NCBI GenBank assembly: GCA_026770575.1
Contig: MU657252.1
Span: 175,878 to 200,532 of the forward strand
DNA from: Pelagophyceae sp. CCMP2097
Taxonomy: Eukaryota > Sar > Pelagophyceae
Length of the DNA: 24,655 nucleotides
Direction: 5' to 3'
Part shown: positions 16,228 to 24,195 of the stretch, piece after piece
How the letters are laid out: the number at the start of each line of letters is the position of its first letter
Position numbering within the stretch: position 1 is the first letter of the stretch
Program-made: the position numbers and the translations under genes
The notes under the pieces: generated by a model
Database searches by the model: none
What the model was told of the DNA's origin: nothing
Seen by the model: only the letters and a program-made list of their open reading frames with translations

Positions 16228-18095
16228 ATGCTTCGGCGCGGCGGCAGCGCCTCGGTGGCCTTCGAAGAAAATGAGCGTGGCGGTGTCGGGGACGATTCGC
16301 CGCGGCTGCGCGATATGCAACGGCGGGCGTCAGAGTCGGTCATCCCAGCCTTCAGCGACGACTCCAAGCTGACTCTCCAGCGGAGCGCGTCCGCCGCCGC
16401 AAACGCTCTGCCGCGGCCACGGCAGAGGCTGGACGCTTTGCAAACGCGCGCGCGGCGGTTGCCTTTCACGGACGAGCGGCGGCTGCCTTTAACTAACGAG
16501 GGCGCGCCGTCTACGAGACGACCAATGGCGGCGGACGAAAACGCACCGACGGTCCGCGGGGGCGCGGCCCGCGCGCGGCGCGTCATGGCGGCATTACCGC
16601 CGCCGCAGTCGGTGGAACGCTACCGGCGGCGATCTGAAGGCGTTATTGCCGAGCCGCCGTCGCCGACGTCGCCAACCGCACCGACCGAAATCTTCTCGAC
16701 CGCCGTCCCCTCCCAGCCCACCGAAGAGGACCGGCCCCAGCGCGCGGTGCACGCGGCGCGCGGCCGGCGAGATGCACTGAGGTGGGGTGCGGGCCGGAAC
16801 GGCGTTGAAGAAACTTCTTCCGCTGACCGTGCAGGACGTAAAGCGCAGCGCACCTTACAGCGCGAGCTTTTAACGCATGTTGCGGTCGTGCGCTTCGCCG
16901 CTTTAGCAGCCGCCGCTTTCGCGAAATGGCGCTTTGAAAGAGCCTTGGATTTATTACGCTGGAAATCGCAAATCACTCTTGCGAGGTGGGTCCGGCGCCT
17001 CCGCCTTTTGTTAAGGCTGCGCTTCGTCGTGCGTCTGGCGCGCGGTTGTCCTTTAGGGTTTGTTGTTTTTGCACGGGTGTGGCGTAAGCGCTTCGCCCGA
17101 CGGCGGATCAAATGGTTTCTTCGAGAAGTAGCACAATGTGTAAGATTACGCACCGCACGTGTGAGATTGCTCAGAGCCACGAGAAAGGTGCAGCGGTGCT
17201 ACCGCGGCTTTGCGGCGTGCACAAAGGCGAGGTTGCTTGTTTTAGGCGTGCTTTGGGACAAATGTATTGTTGCGGAGGAATCGCGTTTAAGGGGCATCCG
17301 AAGACGAGAGCTCAAGGCCGAAGCTTCAAAGCCGGCGCTGCTGCCGGCGCCTTTAGGGGAATCAAACGAATCAAATGGCGGATCAAACGGTGGAAAAAAA
17401 AGGTTGACGCTTCAGGAGCAGCGGAAGAAATACGACGACCGACGTCTAAAGCTCCAATCCGACGCAGTCGAGGCTATGCGCCAAAAGCGCGAAAAGTCCG
17501 CCGACCAGCGCGCGGACCGGCGCTGGGGGCACATTGACGGGAGGATGGCGCAGTTGCGGGCTCGGTTACTGGGAAAAGTCCGGCTCGTCGATTATAAGTC
17601 GGCTGACGACATTCCCCCAGTCACCGTCGACGAGGCAGCAAGGCTACATCGCCTGTCTGGCGTGCTGCGCCTTTTAAGGGCGGCGCACCGCAGGTCGGAG
17701 GATGCGAAGGAGGGCGTACGGGATGCGCCTCGGAGATTCTCTTTGCAAGATGCGGCCGACTTCCTCAACCTCGAAGACGAGAGGCAAAAAACGGCGTCCT
17801 TCGCCGTCGTCGTGTCGCCACCTTTGACGCAGCCTTTGACGCAGCAGCTAGGCATGACCCGCCTCCGTTGCCCACCGGCCGCGCCAGGGCTTGGCCCACC
17901 GTCGCTTTCTTCGTCGCCCCCCGCCAAGCCGGCCGACCATCCGCGACGCTGCGCGAACGCGTCAAAGACGCCGTGCGGTGCGCCCTCGACGCGCAAGTCG
18001 CCGGCCGACGCGCGCTCGCGTACGACGACGCCACGTCGAGGGACGACCATTTCGCGTCGAGGGATTCGCTCTCCCACATCTCGCAACTCTCTTAA
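16228..18095 (+). CDS. IQ-motif protein of unknown function
   Basis: The frame from ATG 16228 (or 16141) is Ser/Arg/Pro-rich at first and contains RRASESVIPAF-type basophilic kinase sites. It then has a helical, Arg-rich middle rich in W and L (about residues 210-340) with an IQ motif in RKVQRCYRGFAACTKAR, a classical calmodulin or myosin-light-chain binding sequence, followed by a charged KKRLTLQEQRKKYDDRR segment likely to be helical. Near 17800-17890 the protein-like signal moves to another frame, which then reads PTVAFFVAPRQ...ERVKDAVRCALDAQ...LSHISQLS and stops at 18095. A phase-compatible intron 17814-17887 (GTCGCC...CCAG) would join them but its donor is poor. A frameshift is the alternative. 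The family was not recognised beyond the IQ motif. Confidence 0.6.
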
Positions 18096-18406
18096 CGAAG
18101 AGTGCAAGACATCGTTGTATGGCTCCTCGGATGCCGCCCATTTGGGGCCACTCCGGGCAGCGGCCTCGGTCCCCGGTCCCTGTGCATCCGAGCATCCCTC
18201 CCGGCGAGGGTCTCTCGAGGCGGGCCTCAGGCTACCGGACTTAACCGGGTGGCCGCCGCGGCTGCTCTACGCGCGCCGGGCTGGCCTGGCAGAGAGCTGC
18301 AGCGCTGGAGCTCGGCGTCCAGCGCCGCACTGCGAGCGCTCGCGGGCCTTGAAGCGGCTCGTTCTTAGCCAGGCGACGACGGCGTCCATCCCCGACGCCC
18401 TCAGGG
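18096..18406 (+). other. Short interval with a possible terminal exon
   Basis: Between the IQ-motif gene and the WD40 gene, one frame ending at 18368 reads LNRVAAAAALRAPGWPGREL and onward to GLEAARS, after an acceptor-like 'gggcctcag' near 18221-18229. It could be an alternative last exon of the IQ-motif gene, or chance in GC-rich DNA. The WD40 promoter must also lie here. Confidence 0.3.
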
Positions 18407-19594
18407 ATGGACGCTGTCCTCCCACCCTCTGCCGCCCTCGGTGCCGCGCAGGTCCTCGAGCTGCTCCGGAGCGACCTGCGCACGCCCATCCTGCATTTCG
18501 CGGGCTCCGCGAACGGCCTCTCCGTCACCAAACTCGCCGCTCGTGATGGGCGCGCCGCGGCGGCGCGATTGCGGAAAATCCTCTGGCAGGACCGCATCGC
18601 AAAAGGCACCGCAATCCTCAATGGGCACACCGGCTACGTCAATAGCTGCGCGTTCTCGCCCGACGGCGAGCGCATTTTGACGACGAGCGAAGACGGGACG
18701 GCGCGGCTCTGGGACGCCGCGATGGGCGCGCTGCTGTTGTCGCTCGAGGGCCACCTCACTTCCGTCTTGAGCTGCGCGTTCTCGCCCGACGGCGAGCGCA
18801 TCGTGACGGCGAGCAACGACTATACGGCGCGGCTCTGGGATGCGGAGACGGGCGTGCTGCTGACGACGCTCGAAGGGCACACCTGCTTCGTCGAATGCTG
18901 CGCGTTCTCGCCCGACGGCGAGCGCATCGTGACGGTGAGCGAGGACATGACGGTGCGGCTCTGGGACGCCGCGACGGGCGTGCTGCTGTTGTTGCTCGAG
19001 GGGCACACCGACTACGTCTTGAGCTGCGCGTTCTCGCCCGACGGCACGCGAATCGTAATGGCGAGTGACGACGGAACGGCGCGGCTCTGGGACGCGAAGA
19101 CGGGCGCGTTGCTGACGACGCTCGAGGGGCATACTGGCCCCGTCTTCAGCTGCGTGTTCTCGTCCGACGGCGAGCGCGTCGTGACGGCGAGCAAGGACGT
19201 GACGGTGCGGCTGTGGGACGCCGAGACGGGCGCCCTGCAGGTGACGCTCGAGGGGCACACCAGCGGCGTCACGGGCTGCGCGTTCTCGCCCGACGGCGAG
19301 CGCGTTTTGACGGCGAGCGAGGACACGACGGCGCGGCTCTGGGACGCCGCGACGGGCGTGCTGCTGACAACGCTCGTGGGGCACACCCATGGCATCAACT
19401 GCTGCGCGTTCTCGCCCGACGGCACGCTCCTCCGAGTCGTCACGGCGAGCGACGACGGGACGGCGCGGCTCTGGGACGCCGAGACGGGCACGCTGCGGGA
19501 GGCACACCGGCAGCGTCTACTGCTGCGTTTCTCTCCCGATATCATGTCCGGCCCGGACCCACCGACACCGGTCGCGCTCCTACGGCTTAAATAA
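18407..19594 (+). CDS. WD40-repeat protein with near-identical blades
   Basis: Encodes 395 residues in one exon. The first 70 residues are an alpha-helical head (LGAAQVLELLRSDLRTPILH). Seven WD40 repeats of 42 residues follow, each with GHT, CAFSPDGERI, DxTARLWDA and TG; the glycine of each GH lies at 18623, 18749, 18875, 19001, 19127, 19253 and 19379, a 126-bp period. Repeat 7 has two extra residues (TLLRVV). An eighth unit starting near 19499 is scrambled: its GHTGSVYCC text is in another frame, and FSPD is back in the main frame. The protein should form a seven-bladed beta-propeller used as a scaffold; partners cannot be deduced. The nucleotide similarity between blades indicates recent expansion or gene conversion, as in NACHT/TPR-associated or HNWD-type WD40 arrays. 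Confidence 0.9.
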   Translation: MDAVLPPSAALGAAQVLELLRSDLRTPILHFAGSANGLSVTKLAARDGRAAAARLRKILWQDRIAKGTAILNGHTGYVNSCAFSPDGERILTTSEDGTARLWDAAMGALLLSLEGHLTSVLSCAFSPDGERIVTASNDYTARLWDAETGVLLTTLEGHTCFVECCAFSPDGERIVTVSEDMTVRLWDAATGVLLLLLEGHTDYVLSCAFSPDGTRIVMASDDGTARLWDAKTGALLTTLEGHTGPVFSCVFSSDGERVVTASKDVTVRLWDAETGALQVTLEGHTSGVTGCAFSPDGERVLTASEDTTARLWDAATGVLLTTLVGHTHGINCCAFSPDGTLLRVVTASDDGTARLWDAETGTLREAHRQRLLLRFSPDIMSGPDPPTPVALLRLK

Positions 19595-19599
19595 GATAC

Positions 19600-19622
19600 T
19601 ACAATTGTATCATAGGAATCCT
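19600..19622. repeat. Palindromes after the WD40 gene
   Basis: 'tacaattgta' (19600-19609) is followed by 'taggaatccta' (about 19613-19623). The first palindrome recurs exactly at 20763-20772 and 23993-24002, and the second resembles the 12-bp palindrome at 105, 20753 and 21203. They may be footprints or ends of small insertion elements. Confidence 0.45.
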
Positions 19623-19787
19623 AGTCAAGGGCCCACAATTTCGAAATTGGGGATAAATGATTCTGCAAGGCAAGGCAAGGGGCCCATCGACTGTGTACCG
19701 TGTGTACCGCCGGGTTTCCACTTTCCTGCGCGGGGGATCCGGAAGTCACCTGTAACAAGAATCCGAATGCTACGTGCACGCGCTTCG

Positions 19788-19876
19788 TCGGCACGGAGGC
19801 CGCACGGTCATCGGCACGGGGGCCGCACGGGCGTTGGTACGGAGGCCGCACGATCATCAGCACGGAGGCCGCAAAG
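19788..19876. repeat. 23-bp minisatellite, four units
   Basis: The core 'cacggaggccgcac' occurs at 19792, 19815 (cacgggggccgcac), 19839 (tacggaggccgcac) and 19861 (cacggaggccgcaa), with spacings of 23, 24 and 22 bp. The rest of 19623-20028 contains no recognised gene. Confidence 0.8.
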
Positions 19877-20028
19877 TCCCGATCCCGACCAGCGCTCCCA
19901 TCCGGAGGGCCCGAGGCTAGCGTCAGTCACATGGTGGACTCAGAGCCGCCGTTGCGGCGCGCATCCTCTTGATCCTCGACGGCGAGAATTTCCGTCGTCG
20001 ACCAGCCGGTTCGTGCATCGCCTCCACC

Positions 20029-20138
20029 AATTAGTTAAAATTTAATGATTTTAATTATTTACGTGGGCATTGCAATGGGATTTGTCTGTATCCTTCGCTC
20101 GAAGTCGGGTCCGTGCCTCCGGCGCGCTCTTGTAATAT
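20029..20138 (+). repeat. Dispersed repeat R, copy 3
   Basis: Shares 'ttttaattatttacgtgggc', 'ttgtctgtatccttcgctcg' and 'gcctccggcgcgctcttgta' with the copies near the other end of the window. It lacks the 'ggaggatttgaaggttcagc' left part seen in copies 1 and 2, so it is left-truncated. It directly precedes the large inverted-repeat region. Confidence 0.85.
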
Positions 20139-20532
20139 CAGGAACTCTATCTCCTTTTTCGGCCTGTGCTTGAAACACCTGTGATCTCGCCACGCTGCTC
20201 CTTGCTTGCTTAAGATCCACCCTGGCAGTGGGTGGGGCTGCCCCAAAGGGGAATAACCGCCAAACCCGAGATAAAGGTTGGCAACCAGGCCCAGAGGCCC
20301 GGAGCCAAGGCCTCGGAGAGCGCGTCAGCACATATAGCGCGGCGTCTCCTCGCGGTGGTATGGGTGCCCAGTCACTTTGGCACTTCGGTCTGGTTCGTTG
20401 GGGTAGCCGGTTGGGGTGCGGGGCGTCAGCGGCTTTTTCGAGTTCATTCGGGATGAGGATGTACCGATTACCGGCCCAGGGCATGGCCTGGGTCCTTTCC
20501 TCCGTGTTTACCTCTTTTGCCTCCGAGCTAAA

Positions 20533-20731
20533 GTAGGAAGTCCTTTCCCCTATTGGATTCAGGATCCCCTATTGGATTCCAACCTTCTTCTGAACTTTTT
20601 CACACTTTTTAAGCTCTTGGATTGGTACAAAAATGCTTTTTTCTGAATAAATTGCATTTTCAAGCCCTCTCATTGGCCATTCCGAATCCAATAGGGAGCA
20701 GAATCCAATAGGGGACGGAACTTCCTATCAG
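20533..20731. mobile_element. MITE with about 48-bp terminal inverted repeats
   Basis: The left end 'taggaagtcctttcccctat' continues through two copies of 'ccctattggattc'; the right end is its inverse complement ('gaatccaatagggagcag', 'gaatccaataggggacgg', 'aacttccta'). The centre is about 100 bp, AT-rich and without coding potential. The corresponding position in the other large arm (near 21205) reads 'aaagtaggaattcctag', which acts as an empty site. The target appears to be the palindrome taggaattccta. Confidence 0.7.
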
Positions 20732-20788
20732 GATGGATACTAGTAGGAATCCTAGGAATTCCTACAATTGTAGCAGGCTCCTCTGCCA

Positions 20789-21004
20789 GTGCAAGACGGG
20801 GCACCGTCGTTGGGCTCTTCTTCGTCCCCTTCGCTGTCGCGCGCGCCTTCGCTCTCTTCCACGTCGTCCACCGCTGCGGAGGGCTACATGACGCTGGACG
20901 AGTTTACTCGTTTGGTCGAGGCGTCGTCGTCCCCTGGTGAGTTCAGCCGCGAGGTCATTGCGCAGGTCTACGAGCAGACCACGCGGGTGTGCCCTAGGAG
21001 ATAG
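20789..21004 (+). pseudogene. Gene-like fragment inside the inverted repeat
   Basis: A 71-codon frame begins with a Ser-rich stretch and continues AEGYMTLDEFTRLVEAS and GEFSREVIAQVYEQTTR, which looks like genuine protein sequence. It weakly resembles an EF-hand (GYMTLDEF) or the MTxEEF...ExLxxLYE part of a Sec7 domain; neither can be asserted. It lacks a family-sized domain and is embedded in repeats, so a captured or decayed gene piece is the best description. Downstream, 'LFLNTFIMAAF-stop' is readable at 21034-21069, and again on the minus strand near 21620-21655. Confidence 0.4.
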
Positions 21005-21093
21005 CGCGTGGAGCGGGACTCTCGGTGACATACTCTTCCTCAACACTTTCATCATGGCCGCGTTCTGAGATAGCGCGTGGAGCGGGACTCTCG
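20998..21093. repeat. Direct repeat of 26 bp
   Basis: 'agatagcgcgtggagcggga' followed by 'ctctcg' occurs at about 20999-21024 and 21068-21093, 69 bp apart. A third copy is inverted near 21596-21621. Confidence 0.75.
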
Positions 21094-21658
21094 TGCTGGA
21101 CACGTTTTCAAACCTGTTGCTTGCTTAAGATCCACCCTGAGTGGGGCTGGCTGTTGTTTTCACAACATTTTTTTTGTTTTTTTGTAAGTCTTGCAGACTA
21201 TCTAGGAATTCCTACTTTAGCTCGGAGGCAAAAGAGGAAAACACGGGGGAAAGGACACAGGCCATGCCCTGGGCCGGTTCGCGGTACATCCTCATCCCTA
21301 ATGAACTCGAAAAAGCCGCTGACGCCCCGCACCCCAACCGGCAACGCCAACGAACCAGACCGAAGTGCCAAAGTGACTGGGCGTCCATACCACCGCGAGG
21401 AGACGCCGCGCTATATGTGCTGACGCGCTCTCCGAGGCCTTGGCTCCGGGCCTCTGGGCCTGGAAGCCTACCTTTGACTCGGGTTTGACGGTTATCCCCC
21501 TTTGGGCCAGCCCCACACAGATTGGATCTTAAGCAAGCAAGACTTACAAAAAAGAAATGTTGTGAAAACAACAGGTTTGAAAACGTGTCCAGCACGAGAG
21601 TCCCGCTCCACGCGCTATCTCAGAACGCGGCCATGATGAACGTGTTGAGGAAGAGCTC
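21032..21658. repeat. Second inverted pair, arms near 21032-21196 and 21535-21658
   Basis: The left arm contains 'ttcatcatggccgcgttctg', 'agatagcgcgtggagcggga', 'ctggacacgttttcaaacct' and 'ttttcacaacatttt', matched in inverse orientation on the right. The left arm has about 37 extra bases after 'cctgttg': a piece of the outer element's end ('cttgcttaagatccaccctg' onward), bounded by 'ctgttg' on both sides. The right arm of the outer repeat ends where this pair's right arm begins. Confidence 0.7.
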
Positions 21659-21659
21659 C

Positions 21660-22091
21660 TTGCGCCGCACGTGGGCGCTCGAAAAGTTCCGAGAAATCGG
21701 TCGATCCGGCTGTTTCCGGGCGCAACTTCGGTCTCGGGCGTCGACTGGCGCGCTGCCTCTTATAGCGACGTCCCCGGGGGGCGGGGGACTGGGCGTACGA
21801 AGCTCTGCTTCGCCTGGAACTGGCCGGGGCGGCGACGGTGGAACGGCTCGGGGCAAAACACTCGAGAGCCTGGAACTGCCGGACGATTCGAGCGGCTACT
21901 TCGGCGCCTCCCCGTCGTGCTCCCCACATATCATGGTGCCACCCGTGGTGACCGAAGCGGCACTCGTGGCGTTCCAGGCCCGTGCTTCGAGGACTCTGAC
22001 CTGCGGGCCGGTTCGCCGGTCGCGTGCACCCCGACACGCTCTGGGGGGCCGATTTAGAACACAGGTTTGATTACGAGACCTTTTCGAGGCG
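21660..22091 (+). other. Interval with unassigned protein-like text
   Basis: Plus-strand frames contain SLELPDDSSGYFGASPSCSP and MVPPVVTEAALVAFQ (about 21870-21985), and in another frame HPDTLWGADLEHRFDYETFSRR-like text ending in a stop at about 22094. These could be exons of a small gene convergent with the ABC transporter, but I could not join them with acceptable splice sites. Low-complexity GC-rich sequence (gggggg) lies near 21776. Confidence 0.3.
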
Positions 22092-23612
22092 CTAGACCTT
22101 TTCGTCTGAGGGCGCGACGGCAGCGGCGGCCGTGGCGGGTCGCTTGGATTCGGGCGCCCTGCTCTCAGGCGCGGCGAGGAGGGACTTCAGGCGCTTGAAG
22201 TCGGCGTCGTTCTCGTAGAGGGCGCGCTGCCCCTTTTGCTTGCTCGATGCGGCGGCGGCGGCGGCGTTCTTCACGAAAAGATAAAGGCCAAACATGCAGA
22301 AGAACGAGGCGCCCGTGATGACGGCGTACAGCGGCAACCGGTCGCTCGGCGGGCAGGCGTCCATCTCGACGCCCGGCAAACGGCACCAGAGGTAATACCG
22401 CGGGAAGAGGTAGCGCAGCGTCTTCACAGCGTCGACGCCGGCGCCGGGCGAAAACGTCGTGGAGAAGAAGATCATGAAAAGAAACGGCATGGTGCCGCAG
22501 ATCTGCACGGCGCCGAGGGGCAGCTTGGTGAAGAGCGCAAAGGCGATGAGCGGGAGGGTGAGCGAGGCAGAGTCCATGAGCATCATGAGGAAATAGTCCC
22601 CACCGTACATCGTGTCGGGCCGCACGAGTTGCAAAAGGCCGTACTCAATACCCGCGATGATGAGGATGAGCATCAAAGTGAGGCCGACCTTCATTGCCAT
22701 GTTCGTCTGCAGCGAGGCGTGCATCAGCGCCTCGGACTCTTCCGTGACGTAGTTGCGCCAGTCCGTCAACGAGAGGAGGTACGGGTTGACGCAAAAGTAG
22801 GCGACGATCTGGGCCGCGACCATGACTAAGGGCTCGGAGCCTTTGGAGGTGTTCCAGAACGTGAGGAGGAAGCATCCGAAGGCAAAAGCAGTAAAGGCAA
22901 AGATGCCAAACAGCGCCGCCGACCCGCTGACCTCCGTCTCCCAGAAGAAGCGCAGACCGCCGTCGACGCCGCCGTCGAAGTTTTTGCCCGAGGAAACCGC
23001 GTTTAAAGCGTGCGCGCGGTCCGCCAACGCGCCGTTCACCGCAACTTTCGACCGGTCGATGGCCGAGACGCGCAACGTGTTGTCCGCCAGCGTCGTCAAA
23101 GCGTCGATGTGGTCGTTGGTCACCAGCAGCACGGAGTGGTCCTGGGACAGCACCTCCAAGCGGCCGACGATCCACGGCACAAAGTCGTCCGTGACGCCCG
23201 CAAAGGGCTCGTCGAAGACGATGAGCATGCCGCTGTGGCCAGCCACGCGCTGGCAGATGAGCTCGAAGAGCAGCATCTTGCGCTGGCCGCCGGAGAGGCC
23301 GGCGGTGAAGTCGCCGGCCATCGTGCCGCCGATCTTAATCGTCTTCGTCTGTTTCTCGTACAAGTTCCAGAACGGCAGCTTCGACGGGTCGAAGGACGGG
23401 ATCTGCGCCACGGTGATGTAGGGCCGCAGGTTGTGGTACTGCCGCACGTAGATGCATTTGTTCGCCTACCGAGGAATCCGTCGATTTCAACATCCACAGA
23501 GTCCGGCGCGGGCGCGCGATTCGCGCGGGAAGCGGCCGCGCACCTCGTACACGTGGTTCAAGAACGTCGTCTTGCCGCTGCCCGACGAGCCGACGACGAC
23601 CGTGAGAACCAT
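22092..23612 (-). CDS. ABCG-like half transporter with compact ATPase domain, two exons
   Basis: Exons 23612-23544 and 23465-22092 (intron 78 nt, GTGCGC...GTAG, phase 0) give 480 residues. The N-terminal ATPase has Walker A GSSGSGKTT (8-16), then IYVRQYHNLRPYITV, signature LSGGQ (80-84), Walker B LIVFDEP (104-110) and LLVTNDH (H-loop). Six hydrophobic segments follow (about 200-430), ending in KNAAAAAASSKQKGQ and a charged tail. This nucleotide-binding-then-membrane order is that of ABCG half transporters, which dimerise and export lipids or small molecules; the substrate is unknown. Walker A lies almost at the start codon and the Walker A-signature distance is only about 65 residues, so the ATPase is unusually short. 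The ATG at 23612 follows 'gcaaaca'; an unrecognised upstream exon is possible. Confidence 0.85.
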
Positions 23613-24195
23613 TGTTTGCAAATCGAACACACACAAGCAGAGAAGGGAACTCTGTGGGTTGCGAGAATGTTCCGTGGGAAAAAGCGAAAGTCACTCTTCG
23701 GTCGGGATTCTCATCGGTTAAATTTTGGTCCATCGCCCACCATCGCCCGCGCGGGTAAGAGATACCGACGGCACGCCTCACGGCGACCCAGCCGCGCCGG
23801 GCCAGTCTGAAGTAACAGGCTTCGTGGAGCTCTTATTGGGCAAGGAGACCGGCTCGTCTCGGCTTTTCACATCGAGGATTGATTTATTAAAATTTTGGTG
23901 CGTTAGGGTTGCTACCAAAACTAGCGTGCGATCCTGAGCCGCAGTTCGCGTCGTGCACTCCCCGGAGGAATGCCCCATGTCGGGCTGATGAGTACAATTG
24001 TATACCAATTCGACGGGAGAAATTAAAAATCGCCGAAGCGCCTATCCTTGTCCGGCGGCGCGGATGCCACGCGCGCCCGCCGATGCCGACGGTCCGCCAG
24101 AGGTCGGGTACCTAAAACCATTTTGTTGGTCAGGACGAACGCGGACGCAAATGCGCGCGAAGGCACCGATTTCCTACCAATTTCGTCGATCGAGA
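23613..24195. promoter_or_regulatory. Divergent intergenic region upstream of the ABC gene and the last gene
   Basis: The ABC gene (minus) and the gene starting at 24196 (plus) are transcribed away from each other here, so both promoters are expected. Visible items: an AT-rich patch 'gatttattaaaattttgg' (23880-23897) and the palindrome tacaattgta (23993-24002). No coding region or RNA gene was recognised. Confidence 0.45.

Larger units (their letters stand above)
20201..21541. mobile_element. Large inverted-repeat structure with about 335-bp arms
   Basis: The left arm 20201-20539 (from 'cttgcttgcttaagatccac' to 'gagctaaagtaggaa') is the inverse complement of the right arm 21208-21541 with scattered differences. 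The arms contain matching text such as 'ggcccagaggcccggagcc' and 'agcacatatagcgcggcgtc'. The 670-bp spacer holds a MITE (20533-20731), a gene-like fragment (20789-21004) and one half of a second inverted pair. No transposase was found. It may be a non-autonomous foldback transposon or two oppositely inserted copies of one element. Confidence 0.8.

Noticed and set aside
15945..16586. 213-codon minus-strand frame upstream of the IQ-motif gene
   Set aside because: Low-complexity Arg/Ala/Pro composition, overlaps the IQ gene start, and no recognisable motif.
17890..18546. C-terminal extension of the IQ-motif frame to 18546
   Set aside because: After about 17890 the frame becomes Arg/Pro/Ser-rich shadow text and overlaps the start of the WD40 gene, while another frame carries protein-like sequence ending at 18095.
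19595..20045. Continuation of the WD40 protein in another frame to 20045
   Set aside because: Only GHTGSVYCC is WD40-like; beyond it the frame is low-complexity and crosses a minisatellite and the edge of a dispersed repeat.
22236..23421. Plus-strand frames across the ABC transporter
   Set aside because: Antisense shadows of a gene with intact Walker A, signature and Walker B motifs.
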